Shown here: positions 33,091-41,659 of the stretch, piece after piece
Numbering within the stretch: the first letter of the stretch is position 1
Layout of the letters: the number at the start of each line of letters is the position of its first letter
Source: Ramlibacter rhizophilus
GTDB lineage: Bacteria > Pseudomonadota > Gammaproteobacteria > Burkholderiales > Burkholderiaceae_C
DNA: 64,000 bases
NCBI RefSeq assembly: GCF_004681965.1
Contig: NZ_SMLL01000004.1
Span: forward strand, 372,001 to 436,000
Direction of reading: 5' to 3'
Notes under the pieces: model-generated
Database searches by the model: none
What the model saw: the letters and a program-made list of their open reading frames with translations, nothing else
Told to the model about the DNA's origin: nothing
Made by a program: the position numbers and the translations under genes

Positions 33091-34739
33091 CGGCGGCGCC
33101 CGCGTCCCACGCGCCCAGCTGCGCGCGCCACCTGGTCGATGCGCTGCTCGCGCACGGCATCGACACCCTGTACTGCGTGCCCGGCGTGCAGAACGACCAC
33201 CTGTTCGACGCGCTCTACGACGTGCAGGACCGGATGCGCATCATCCACACCCGCCACGAGCAGGGCGCGGCCTACATGGCCCTGGGCGCGGCCATGGCCA
33301 CGGGGCAGCCCGCCGCCTACTGCGTGGTGCCGGGGCCGGGCGTGCTGAACACCACGGCCGCCCTGTCCACCGCCTATGCGCTGAACGCGCCCGTGCTGGC
33401 GCTCACGGGGCAGATTCCGCAGCGCCACATCGGCCGGGGCTACGGCATGCTGCACGAGCTGCCCGACCAGCTGGGCCTGCTGCGGTCGCTCACGCAATGG
33501 GCCGATCGCATCCGCGCGCCGCACGAGGCCGGGCCCATGGTGCAGGAGGCTTTCCGCCACCTGCGTTCGAACCGCCCACGCCCGGTCGCCCTGGAATGCG
33601 CCATCGACGTGTGGGGCCGCCGCGGCGAGGCGCCACCGGCGCCACCGCTCGAACTCACCTCGCCCGCGCTCGATCCCGCCGTGCTGGACAAGGCGGCGCA
33701 GCGCCTCCTGGAGGCGCGCTGCCCGCTCATCATCGTGGGCGGCGGCGCGCAGGAAGCCGCGCCCTGGGTGGGCCCGCTGGCCGAGGCGCTCGGCGCGCCG
33801 GTGATGTCCGCACGCATGGGGCGGGGCGTCCTCGATGCGCGCCATCCGCTGGCCATCACGCCGCCCATCGGCCACCGCCTGTGGCCGCAGGTGGACCTCG
33901 TGCTCGCGATCGGCACGCGGCTGCAGACGCAGCACATGGTCTGGGGCATGGACGCCGGCGTGCGGGTGATCCGCATCGACATCGACCCCGAGGAGATCGA
34001 GCGCCACGCACCGCCCGAGCTGGCGCTGTGCGCGCGCGCCGCCGATGCGGTTCCGGCGCTGCTGGCGCGCGTGCGTGCGCTTGCCGCGGACCCGCCGGAG
34101 CGAATCGCCCTGCACGAGCAGATCGCGGCGCACCGGCGCTGGCTGGACGGCCAGATCGCCCAGCTTCAGCCGCAGCGGGACTACCTGCGCGCCATGCGCG
34201 CCGCACTGCCCGAGGACGGCATCTTCGTGGAGGACATGACGCAGATGGGCTACACGGCCCGCTTCGCGTACCCCGTGTACCGGCCGCGCACCTATCTCTC
34301 CACCGGCTACCAGGGCACGCTCGGCTGGGGCTACGCCACGGCCCTGGGTGCCAAGGTGGCGCGGCCGGAAGCGGCCGTGGTCAGCGTGAGTGGCGACGGC
34401 GGCTTCCTATTCAACGTGCAGGAACTCGCCACCGCCGTGCAGCATCGCATCGGCGTGGTGGCCCTGGTCTTCGACGACGGTGCCTTCGGCAATGTGCGGC
34501 GACTGCAGCAGGTGCAGTTCCCCGGCCGCAACATCGCCGACACGCTGGTGAACCCGGACTTCGTGCGGCTTGCCCAGTCCTTCGGCCTGCCCGCCTGGCG
34601 CGCCGAGGACCCGCAGGCCTTGCGCCGCTGCCTGGACGAGGCATTGGCGCATGACGGGCCCACGCTCATCCACGTGCCCGTGGGCGAGATGCCCGACCCG
34701 TGGAAGCTGCTGAACATGACGCGGGTGCGCGGCGCATGA
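33087..34739 (+). CDS. Thiamine-diphosphate enzyme, acetolactate-synthase/benzoylformate-decarboxylase-like
   Basis: This 550-residue protein has all three domains of the family: an N-terminal pyrimidine-binding domain with the catalytic glutamate Glu58 (RHEQGAAYMA), a central domain (LIIVGGGAQEAAP), and a C-terminal diphosphate-binding domain with GDGGFLFNVQELATA and FDDGAFGNV, where many relatives have NDGxYGN. It could decarboxylate or carboligate a 2-oxo acid. The GTG start overlaps the beta-subunit stop, tying it to dioxygenase function. It is not biosynthetic IlvB, judging by its context and by the lack of a small-subunit gene. Confidence 0.85.
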   Translation: MTAAPASHAPSCARHLVDALLAHGIDTLYCVPGVQNDHLFDALYDVQDRMRIIHTRHEQGAAYMALGAAMATGQPAAYCVVPGPGVLNTTAALSTAYALNAPVLALTGQIPQRHIGRGYGMLHELPDQLGLLRSLTQWADRIRAPHEAGPMVQEAFRHLRSNRPRPVALECAIDVWGRRGEAPPAPPLELTSPALDPAVLDKAAQRLLEARCPLIIVGGGAQEAAPWVGPLAEALGAPVMSARMGRGVLDARHPLAITPPIGHRLWPQVDLVLAIGTRLQTQHMVWGMDAGVRVIRIDIDPEEIERHAPPELALCARAADAVPALLARVRALAADPPERIALHEQIAAHRRWLDGQIAQLQPQRDYLRAMRAALPEDGIFVEDMTQMGYTARFAYPVYRPRTYLSTGYQGTLGWGYATALGAKVARPEAAVVSVSGDGGFLFNVQELATAVQHRIGVVALVFDDGAFGNVRRLQQVQFPGRNIADTLVNPDFVRLAQSFGLPAWRAEDPQALRRCLDEALAHDGPTLIHVPVGEMPDPWKLLNMTRVRGA

Positions 34740-34750
34740 GCTTGGGCTGA

Positions 34751-34910
34751 GAAGCTGTGAACGAATCCGCCACGCCCGCCTCGGCCGCCAGAACGCGGCC
34801 CCTCCGCGTTGCAAATGCTCGCCATAGCCCGAGCTATGGCTGCGCTTTGCGCCTTGATGGACCACTTTCTGGCAGCCGCTTCGGACGCGCCGAACTCATT
34901 CACAGCTTCT
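34751..34910. repeat. 160-bp imperfect palindrome, MITE-like element
   Basis: The sequence reads as its own approximate reverse complement from end to end. GAAGCTGTGAACGA at the left matches the complement of TCATTCACAGCTTC at the right, and the centre is GCCATAGC-CCGA-GCTATGGC (34821-34840), exactly midway. Transcription would give a long hairpin. It contains no gene. It fits a miniature inverted-repeat element or a large REP-type repeat inserted after the thiamine-diphosphate enzyme gene. Confidence 0.75.
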
Positions 34911-35006
34911 GACCGCATCCGGACATCTGTTTCCCATTCCCGCACCTGTGCGGCGCCCGCCTCGCTGGCTACGATGCGGCGTGTCCCTCCGCCGCAACCC
35001 GCTGCC

Positions 35007-35804
35007 ATGACCAACTACACCGACATCGCCGTCACGCGCGGCGCGCAGTGGATCGAGATCGAGATCCGCCGTCCCGAGAAATTCAACGCGCTGCGCGAGC
35101 AGACCGCTGCCGAGATCATGGACGCCATGGCCGAGGCGGAGTCCGACGATGGCATCGTCGGCGTGCTGCTGGCCGGCAACGAGAAGGCCTTCTGCTCGGG
35201 CATCGACACCGTGGAGTTCCAGGTACCCGAGGGCAAGTACTTCGACTTCTACCGCAAGCGCAAGCGCAGCAAGCGCTTCGCGCGCCTGTTCCGCGACCTG
35301 CCTCAGTACACCAAGCCGGTGATCTGCGCCGTCGAGGGCGTGGCGCTCGGTGGGGGACTGGAGCTGGCGCTGGTGGCCGACATCGTGGTGGCCGGCAGCA
35401 AGGCACGCTTCGGCTTCCCCGAAACGGGCATCGGCATCATGCCGGGCGCGGGCGGCACGCAGACCCTGCCGCGCCTGGTGGGCAAGGCGCTGGCCAAGGA
35501 GCTGATCTGGACCGGTCGCCGGCTCGATGCGCAGGAGGCGCTGGGCATGCGCATGGTCAACCACGTCGTGGAGGCCGGGCAGGCGCTGGACAAGGCGCGC
35601 GAGATCGCCACGGCTATCGGCCGCAACGCGCCGCTGGCAGTGATGCAGAGCAAGGCGGTGATCGAGCGCGGCTTCGACCTGCCGCTGGCCGACGCCATGG
35701 CCATGGAGTCGGACGCCGTCTTCATGCTGTACTTCAGCGAAGACCGGCGCGAGGGCCTCGAAGCCTTCCGGGAGAAGCGTCCAGCGCGGTTCAAGGGCGC
35801 TTGA
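35007..35804 (+). CDS. Enoyl-CoA hydratase/isomerase (crotonase) family protein
   Basis: This 265-residue protein has the oxyanion-hole segments NEKAFCSGIDT and VEGVALGGGLELALVADI, and FPETGIGIMPGAGGTQTLP. Both catalytic-type glutamates are present, as in active hydratases. It would hydrate an enoyl-CoA in the cytoplasm. It lies downstream of the dioxygenase operon but beyond the 160-bp palindrome, so it may have its own promoter. The ATG at 35007 gives the family length. Confidence 0.88.
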   Translation: MTNYTDIAVTRGAQWIEIEIRRPEKFNALREQTAAEIMDAMAEAESDDGIVGVLLAGNEKAFCSGIDTVEFQVPEGKYFDFYRKRKRSKRFARLFRDLPQYTKPVICAVEGVALGGGLELALVADIVVAGSKARFGFPETGIGIMPGAGGTQTLPRLVGKALAKELIWTGRRLDAQEALGMRMVNHVVEAGQALDKAREIATAIGRNAPLAVMQSKAVIERGFDLPLADAMAMESDAVFMLYFSEDRREGLEAFREKRPARFKGA

Positions 35805-35827
35805 GGGTCGAGGCGGTCGAGGCCACT

Positions 35828-35925
35828 CCCTCCCCCTCTGGGGGAGGGCAGGGGTGGGGGCCACGCACGTCGACCACGCTGCTTTTCGCGAGCCCCCATC
35901 CCAGCCTTCCCCCAAAGGGGGAAGG
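35828..35925. repeat. Pair of 9-bp-stem hairpins between convergent genes
   Basis: CCCTCCCCC-TCT-GGGGGAGGG at 35828-35848 and CCTTCCCCC-AAA-GGGGGAAGG at 35905-35925 are two perfect stem-loops, and the segments just inside them (GGCAGGGGTGGGGG and CCCCCATCCCAGCC) are also complementary. They lie between the convergent crotonase and LysR genes and can act as a bidirectional terminator or REP-type repeat. Confidence 0.7.
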
Positions 35926-35942
35926 TGCCTCAGCGCGAAGGC

Positions 35943-36839
35943 TCACGTGGCCGGCTGCGACGCCGCCAAATGCTCGATCACGAAGTCCAGGAACACCCGC
36001 GTCTTCTTCGGCACGCGGGTGCGTGACAGCATGAGCGCCACCACCGGCAGGGGCGGGCTGTTCCAGGACGGCAGCACCGGCAGCAGCGCGCCCGAGGCCA
36101 CGTAGCCGGTGCACATGGAGTGCGGCAGCAGCCCCAGCCCCGCGCCGCTGACCACCAGCTCGCGTGCCAGGCGAATGCTGTTGACCCGCAGCCGCCCCTG
36201 GATACGCACGTCGCGCTTGCCGCGCGCGCCCCGGAAGCGCCACACGCCTTCGCGCATCTGGATTTCCGTCACCACGCAGTCGTGCCGGGCCACCTCGTCG
36301 AGCGATTGCGGAAGGGAGCGCCGTTCCACGTAGGCGGGGCTGGCATAGATCCCCGAGGTGAGGCTGCCCAGGCGGCGCAGCGTCATTCGCGAAGGCTTGG
36401 GCTGCCCGTAGGTGATGGCGATGTCCACCGACTCGTCGATGAGGTCCACCACGCGCCCGCTCACGTCCACCTCCACCGCCATCTCCGGGTACTGCACGGA
36501 AAAGTCCGAGATGGCCTTGCCGAGCCATCCGGTGCCGAACTCGATGGGCATGGCCACGCGCAGCGTGCCCTGCAGGCCGCCGGCGATCCGCGAGGCCTTC
36601 TGCTGGATCGCCTCGGCCTCGGCCGCGAGGCGCGCGCAATGCTCCTGGATCACCAGGCCCAGGTCGGTGGGCGCGAGCTTGCGCGTGCTTTTCTTCAGCA
36701 GCAGCACGCCCATGTCCTTTTCCAGCTGCAGCAGCCTGCGGCTGAGCGTGGAGCGCGGCACGCGCAGGCGTTCGCAGGCGGCGGTCATGCTGCCGGCCTT
36801 CACCACCTCGTGGAACATGAGCAGTGCGTTCAGGTCCAT
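35943..36839 (-). CDS. LysR-family transcriptional regulator
   Basis: This 298-residue protein has a LysR HTH (MDLNALLMFHEVVKAGSMTAA, split here by family landmarks; VPRSTLSRRLLQLEKDMG) and effector domain with segments such as WLGKAISDFSVQYPEMAVEVDV that resemble the AphB/CrgA group. The ATG at 36839 is preferred to a start at 36965. It is divergent from the thiolase operon (37001) and probably regulates it. Confidence 0.9.
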   Translation of the reverse strand: MDLNALLMFHEVVKAGSMTAACERLRVPRSTLSRRLLQLEKDMGVLLLKKSTRKLAPTDLGLVIQEHCARLAAEAEAIQQKASRIAGGLQGTLRVAMPIEFGTGWLGKAISDFSVQYPEMAVEVDVSGRVVDLIDESVDIAITYGQPKPSRMTLRRLGSLTSGIYASPAYVERRSLPQSLDEVARHDCVVTEIQMREGVWRFRGARGKRDVRIQGRLRVNSIRLARELVVSGAGLGLLPHSMCTGYVASGALLPVLPSWNSPPLPVVALMLSRTRVPKKTRVFLDFVIEHLAASQPAT

Positions 36840-36873
36840 GCTTGCCTTGCCTCCTCTGGCGACGTCCAGGAAA

Positions 36874-36890
36874 TGGGACGAAGTTTCCCA
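36874..36890. promoter_or_regulatory. Inverted repeat between LysR and thiolase genes
   Basis: TGGGA-N7-TCCCA lies at the centre of the 161-base divergent gap, flanked by GAAA on the left and CTTTC on the right, extending the symmetry. This fits a LysR-type operator. Confidence 0.5.
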
Positions 36891-37000
36891 CTTTCGCGAC
36901 TGGCCCCAGAAGGGGCGGCGGACTATCATGACCTGAAGCTTCCCAAGGCCAGGACCAGGAGACACATGCGCACGAACCTTCCGCGCGGAGCGCGGCGTCC

Positions 37001-38170
37001 ATGAGCGGCCGCGACATCGGCGTCGCCGCGATTGCCGAGCTTCCCAATCGCTTCAAGACCGGCCGCAGCGCCTACGACCTCGCCGGCGAGGTGGTGGCCC
37101 AGTTGCTGGAGCGCACCGGCCTGGCGCTGGAGGACATCGACGGCCTCTCGGTCACCGCGGCCCTCAGCGAAGGCACCAACCCCTTCTACGCCGCCTACCT
37201 GTGCGAGGCCCTGGGGCTCACGCCCACCTGGTTGCACCTCTCGGGCCTGGGCGGCTGCTCGGCGCTCAGCGGACTCATGCGCGCCGTCTCCGCCGTGCGC
37301 GAGGGCGAATGCCGCATCGCCGTGGTGCTCTCGGCCGACGCGCCCAGTACCGCCTACCGGGCCGACTTCGGCGCCCAGCGACCCGAGTTCCAGGAGCCGC
37401 AGGCCGCCGCCCGCCCGCCCGCCGCCTTCGGCCTGCTGATGAACCGCTACGCGCACCAGTGGGGCATCGATCCGGCCGCACTGGGCCGCATCGCGCAGGT
37501 CCAGCGCGAGCACGCCGTCCTCAACGACAACGCCCTGCCCAAGCTGCGCTCGCCGCTGAGCCTGGACGATTACCTGGGCTCGCGCGTCATCGCCGATCCG
37601 CTGCGCCTGCTGGACAGCGTGATGTTCTGCGACGGCGCCAACGCCCTCGTGGTCTGCTCGCGCGAGGAGGCCCGCCGGCGCGGCTGGGACAAGTTCGTGG
37701 TGCCGGTGGCCTATGCCGAAGTCACCAACGTCAACGGGCGTGACCCGCTGGCCGACATCACGGAGACCGGCTTCGCGCACATCGCGCCGCGTCTGTTCTC
37801 CCGCGCGAAGCTGAAGCCTTCCGACATCGCCATGTTCCAGCCCTACGACGACTTCACCATCGCCGTGCAGATGCAGCTGGAGCAGCTGGGCTTCTGCGAG
37901 CGCGGCGCGGGCGCGCGCTTCATCCTGGACACCGATCTCGGCTTCAGGGGAACGCTGCCGCTGAACACCGGTGGCGGGCAGATCTCGGCGGGCCAGCCGG
38001 GCCTGGCGGGCGGCGCGCTCAACCTCGTGGAAGGCGTGCGCCAGCTGTTCGGCGAAGGCGGGGCGCGGCAGGTGCCCGATGCGCGCAACGCGCTGGTCAC
38101 CGGCATCGGCGTCATTCCCTACGGCCGCAACTGGTCCACCAGCGCGGCCATGATCCTGGAGCCGGCATGA
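37001..38170 (+). CDS. Thiolase-family protein (SCP-x/lipid-transfer type)
   Basis: This 389-residue thiolase-fold protein has the nucleophile-region segment LSGLGGCSALSGLM, in which the cysteine occupies the catalytic position, and the C-terminal NTGGGQISAGQPGLAGG. The His/Cys pattern of classical degradative thiolases is altered, as in the SCP-x-like group that always pairs with DUF35 proteins. The DUF35 partner gene follows with an overlapping stop/start (38167-38170). The pair probably performs thiolytic or retro-aldol-like cleavage of an acyl-CoA. Confidence 0.87.
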   Translation: MSGRDIGVAAIAELPNRFKTGRSAYDLAGEVVAQLLERTGLALEDIDGLSVTAALSEGTNPFYAAYLCEALGLTPTWLHLSGLGGCSALSGLMRAVSAVREGECRIAVVLSADAPSTAYRADFGAQRPEFQEPQAAARPPAAFGLLMNRYAHQWGIDPAALGRIAQVQREHAVLNDNALPKLRSPLSLDDYLGSRVIADPLRLLDSVMFCDGANALVVCSREEARRRGWDKFVVPVAYAEVTNVNGRDPLADITETGFAHIAPRLFSRAKLKPSDIAMFQPYDDFTIAVQMQLEQLGFCERGAGARFILDTDLGFRGTLPLNTGGGQISAGQPGLAGGALNLVEGVRQLFGEGGARQVPDARNALVTGIGVIPYGRNWSTSAAMILEPA

Positions 38171-38595
38171 GCGAGAAGAGCCCATCCACCGCCCCCGCGC
38201 GGCGCCTGCCGCCCGAGAGCGGCTTCACCGACACGGCGCCCTTCTGGCAAGGCACGCGCGAGGGCAGGCTGATGCTGCAGTACTGCACCGAGACGCAGCG
38301 CTTCCAGCACTACCCGCGGCCCCTGAGCCTCTACACCGGGCGGCGCACGCTGGGCTGGAAGGAGGTGAGCGGCTTCGGGACGGTCTATGCCCACACGGTG
38401 CTGCGCACCCCGGGCCTGGGCGCCGACGGCCGCCTGCCCTGCGTGCTCGCGCTGGTCGAACTCGACGAGGGCGTGCGCATCCTGGCCAACCTTCCCGGCA
38501 CGGCGCCGGGCGAGATCGGCATCGGCCAGCGCGTGCGCCTCACCTGGGACGAGCTGGGGGGCGACGCACGCTACCCGGCATTCACAGCGATGTAG
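38167..38595 (+). CDS. DUF35 OB-fold protein, thiolase partner, zinc ribbon degenerate
   Basis: This 142-residue protein has the N-terminal helix FTDTAPFWQGTREGRLMLQ and the OB-fold part GFGTVYAHTVLRTPG and IGQRVRLTWDELGG of the DUF35 family. In most members a rubredoxin-like C-x2-C...C-x2-C ribbon follows the helix. Here only one cysteine is left (QYCTETQRFQHYPRP), so zinc binding is unlikely. It is coupled to the thiolase gene. Such proteins assemble with and activate SCP-x-like thiolases or shuttle acyl-CoA. Confidence 0.85.
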   Translation: MSEKSPSTAPARRLPPESGFTDTAPFWQGTREGRLMLQYCTETQRFQHYPRPLSLYTGRRTLGWKEVSGFGTVYAHTVLRTPGLGADGRLPCVLALVELDEGVRILANLPGTAPGEIGIGQRVRLTWDELGGDARYPAFTAM

Positions 38596-38661
38596 CGGGC
38601 CCGCGGCTGCGGCCGTCCCCCTCGCGCATCGCCCACGGACAGATCACAACAGGAGACAAGC

Positions 38662-39654
38662 ATGGGAACACGACGCCACATCCTTCTTTCGTCGGCCCTC
38701 GTGGCCGCCGCCCTCGCGGCGGGCCATCCCGCGCTGGCGCAAGGCGCGGGTGACTACCCGAGCCGCCCCATCAAGTTCTACGCGGGCTTTCCGCCCGGCG
38801 GCGTGGCCGACATCGTCGCGCGCATCGTGGCGCAGCCGCTGGGCGACCGCCTCGGCCAGCCCGTGGTGGTGGACAACCGCTCCGGCGCCGGCGGCGCGAT
38901 CGGGGTGGACGCCGTGGCCAAGTCACCGCCGGACGGCTACACCATGGGCTTCGGCGTCTCGGGCGCGCTGACCTCCAGCGTCACGCTCAACCCCAAGTTG
39001 CCCTATGACCCGCGCAAGGACATCGAGCCCGTGTCCACCGTGGTGATGAACCCGCTGGTGCTGGTCGTGCCCACGGCCAGCGGCATCAAGGACATGAAAA
39101 GCTTCATCGCCGCGGCCAAGGCCTCGCCCACGCCCTTCAACTACGGAACGCCCGGCCCGGGCACGGCCATGAACCTGGCCGGCGAGCTGCTCAAGGAGCA
39201 GACGGGCATCCGCATGGACCACGTGGCCTACAAGGGCAGCAGCCCCGCCGCCACGGACCTGCTGGGCGGCCACCTGAAGGCCGCGATGATCGACTACACC
39301 ACGGCCAAGCCGCACATCCAGTCGGGCCGGCTCACGGCGCTGGGGCAGACCGGCAGCGAGCGCTCCTCGGTCGTGCCGGACGTTCCCACCATCGCCGAGG
39401 CGGGCGTTCCGGGCTACGAGTTCAACTCCTGGTTCGGGCTGGTGATGCCGGCCGGCACGCCCAAGCCCATCCTGGACAAGGTGCACACCGCGCTGGACGC
39501 CGTGCTGCGCGACCCGGCCGTTCGCAAGCAGCTGGTCGAAGCCGGCAGCGACCCCGCGCCCAGCACGCCGGCCGCGATGCGCCAGCGCATCGACCGCGAG
39601 ATCGCCATGACCTCCAAGCTGATCAAGGATGCCGGCATCTCCCTGCAACGCTAA
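38662..39654 (+). CDS. Bug-family (TctC-like) periplasmic receptor
   Basis: This 330-residue protein has a signal peptide (cleavage near HPALAQG, about residue 28), then YPSRPIKFYAGFPPGGVAD and VVVDNRSGAGGAIG, and the VAYKGSSPAATDLLGG segment typical of Bug receptors. AGGAGA precedes the ATG. No TctAB genes are nearby. Its place after the thiolase/DUF35 pair suggests that it captures the carboxylate degraded by this operon. Confidence 0.88.
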   Translation: MGTRRHILLSSALVAAALAAGHPALAQGAGDYPSRPIKFYAGFPPGGVADIVARIVAQPLGDRLGQPVVVDNRSGAGGAIGVDAVAKSPPDGYTMGFGVSGALTSSVTLNPKLPYDPRKDIEPVSTVVMNPLVLVVPTASGIKDMKSFIAAAKASPTPFNYGTPGPGTAMNLAGELLKEQTGIRMDHVAYKGSSPAATDLLGGHLKAAMIDYTTAKPHIQSGRLTALGQTGSERSSVVPDVPTIAEAGVPGYEFNSWFGLVMPAGTPKPILDKVHTALDAVLRDPAVRKQLVEAGSDPAPSTPAAMRQRIDREIAMTSKLIKDAGISLQR

Positions 39655-39659
39655 AACTG

Positions 39660-39765
39660 GCTCCCCCCCGAAGCGCCTTCGGCGGGCCCCCTCGGGCTTG
39701 GCGCCCTCTCCCCCTCAAGGGGGCGCCACCAGCGGCCCGGCAAAGCCGGTTCCGCGGTGGCCCCC
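39660..39765. repeat. GC-rich nested hairpin repeat
   Basis: Between the Bug and ligase genes lie several nested inverted segments: CGAAG-CGC-CTTCG; GGCGCCC...GGGCGCC with CCCCCT/AGGGGG inside; and CCGGC/GCCGG. Such 'CTGGCTCCCCC...CTCAAGGGGGCG' units look like the REP-type intergenic repeats of betaproteobacteria. Confidence 0.6.
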
Positions 39766-39814
39766 GAATGGGGACCTGCCGTTCGCGCACCTCAGGTGCA
39801 ATGGAGCAAGTGAC

Positions 39815-41485
39815 ATGAAGGAGTTCATTGGCTATTGGCCGCGGCATCTGCCGCGGCACCTGGAAGCGCCGGACTGCACGCTCTTCGACAACCTGCGCAT
39901 CTCGGCACAGCGCCACGGCCACCGCGCCGCCATCCACTCCTTCGGCCATGAGCTGAGCTACCGCGAACTGCTGGAGGACGTGGAGCGCTTCGCCGGCTGG
40001 CTGGTGCGCCGCGCAGGCGTGCAGCGGGGCGACCGCGTGCTGCTGTACCTGCAGAACAGCGCGCAGTTCGTCATCGCCTACCACGGCATCCTGCGGGCCG
40101 ACGCGGTGGTGGTGCCCGTCAACCCCATGAACCGCGCCCCCGAGGTCGCGCACTACCTGAAGGACAGCGGCGCCTGCGTCGCCGTCTGTGCGCAGGACCT
40201 GCTGTCGCAGGTGGAGGCCGCCGCCGAAGGCAGCGCGCTGCGCCAGGTGATCGTCGCCACCTATGCGGACTACATCGACCCCGCCTGCGAGGACCCGCTG
40301 CCTGCCTGGCTGCGTGAGCCGCGCCGCGCCGCGCCAGGCCATGTGGCCTGGGCGGACGTGATGGCCGCTGGCGAACGGCCTGGCCCGCCGCAGGCCCGGC
40401 CCGACGACCTTTGCGGGCTGCCCTACACCTCCGGCTCCACGGGCGTGCCGCGCGCCTGCATGCACACGCACCGCAGCTTCATGCACAACACGGCCGGCAT
40501 GGCGCTGTGGCACTGGACCGCGCCGGCCACCGCCTTCCTGTGCGTGGCGCCCATGTACCACGTGGCCGGCCTCTCGCACTCGCTGCACCTGCCCATCTAC
40601 GTGGGCGGCACGCTGGTGATCCTTCCACGCTGGGACCGCGAACTGGCCTTGCGGCTCATGGCCCGCACGCGCGTGGGGCATGCGGCCATCCCGCCCACCG
40701 CCATCATCGACCTGCTGGCGCATCCGGCGCTGGAGCGTTTCGACCTCGGTGCCCTGCGCCGTGTCACGGCCGGCGGCGCGAGCATGCCGCTGGAGGTGTG
40801 TAAGCAGCTGCGCGAGCGCCTGGGGCTGGACTTCATCGAGGGCTACGGCATGACCGAGACCGCGGCCACCACGCACAACAACCCCATCGAGCGGCCCAAG
40901 CGCCAGTGCCTGGGCGTGCCCTTCTTCGACACGCGTTCGCTGGTGGTGGACCCGGCCACGCTGCGGCCGGTGGCGCCCGGCGAGGAAGGCGAGATCCTCG
41001 TCGCCGGCCCGCAGCTGTTCCAGGGCTACTGGAACCGCCCGGAGGACACGGCCGCCGCCTTCGTTGACATCGAGGGCACGCGCTTCCTGCGCACCGGCGA
41101 CATCGGGCATGCCGACGAAGAGGGCTACTTCTTCATGACCGACCGGGCCAAGCGCATGGTCAACGCCTCGGGCTTCAAGGTCTGGCCGGCGGAGGTGGAG
41201 TCGGTGCTGTACCAGCACCCGGCCGTGCGCGAGGCCTGCGTCATCGGCACGCATGACGCCTACCGGGGCGAGACCGTGAAGGCCCTGGTGGTGCTGCATG
41301 CCTCGTCGCAGGGCCGCATGGGGCCGCAGGAACTGATCGACTGGTCGCGTGAACGCATGGCGGCCTACAAGGTGCCGCGCATCGTGGAGTTCGTCGAGGA
41401 ACTCCCCAAGTCGCCGGTGGGCAAGATTCTCTGGCGGGAGCTGCAGGACGCGGAGAACGAGGCGACGGGCAAGGCGGCGCGATGA
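39815..41485 (+). CDS. Acyl-CoA synthetase (AMP-forming, ANL superfamily)
   Basis: This 556-residue ligase has the phosphate-binding loop YTSGSTGVPRACMHTH, the GYGMTETAATTH motif, the hinge-region RTGDIGHADEEGYFFMTDRAKRM and the C-terminal catalytic lysine in KSPVGKILWREL. It activates a carboxylic acid to its CoA thioester through an acyl-AMP. The substrate may be an aromatic or medium-chain acid. The ATG at 39815 is preceded by GGAG and gives a normal N-terminus; an earlier in-frame start would run through the repeat. Confidence 0.9.
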   Translation: MKEFIGYWPRHLPRHLEAPDCTLFDNLRISAQRHGHRAAIHSFGHELSYRELLEDVERFAGWLVRRAGVQRGDRVLLYLQNSAQFVIAYHGILRADAVVVPVNPMNRAPEVAHYLKDSGACVAVCAQDLLSQVEAAAEGSALRQVIVATYADYIDPACEDPLPAWLREPRRAAPGHVAWADVMAAGERPGPPQARPDDLCGLPYTSGSTGVPRACMHTHRSFMHNTAGMALWHWTAPATAFLCVAPMYHVAGLSHSLHLPIYVGGTLVILPRWDRELALRLMARTRVGHAAIPPTAIIDLLAHPALERFDLGALRRVTAGGASMPLEVCKQLRERLGLDFIEGYGMTETAATTHNNPIERPKRQCLGVPFFDTRSLVVDPATLRPVAPGEEGEILVAGPQLFQGYWNRPEDTAAAFVDIEGTRFLRTGDIGHADEEGYFFMTDRAKRMVNASGFKVWPAEVESVLYQHPAVREACVIGTHDAYRGETVKALVVLHASSQGRMGPQELIDWSRERMAAYKVPRIVEFVEELPKSPVGKILWRELQDAENEATGKAAR

Positions 41486-41502
41486 CCAGACCTGGGCGAT
41501 GC

Positions 41503-41595
41503 CCTTCGACAGGCTCAGGGCGAACGGACGGTGGGTTCGTCCGGTCCGGGACTCGCTGGGGCCCCACACCGTTCGGGCTGAGCCTGTCGAAGCCC
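41503..41595. repeat. Inverted repeat pair of the 'TTCGACAGGCTCAG' family
   Basis: CCCTTCGACAGGCTCAGG starts the left arm (41503-41528), and the right arm (41570-41595) is its near-perfect reverse complement. This word is a widespread intergenic repeat in Burkholderiales and other high-GC proteobacteria. It lies between the ligase and aldehyde dehydrogenase genes and would fold as a hairpin with a 41-base loop. Confidence 0.8.
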
Positions 41596-41659
41596 AGCGA
41601 GAGCACGCTCCCTGCAATCAGCGCACACCCATGCGGCACATGAATACCGTTACCCCACC

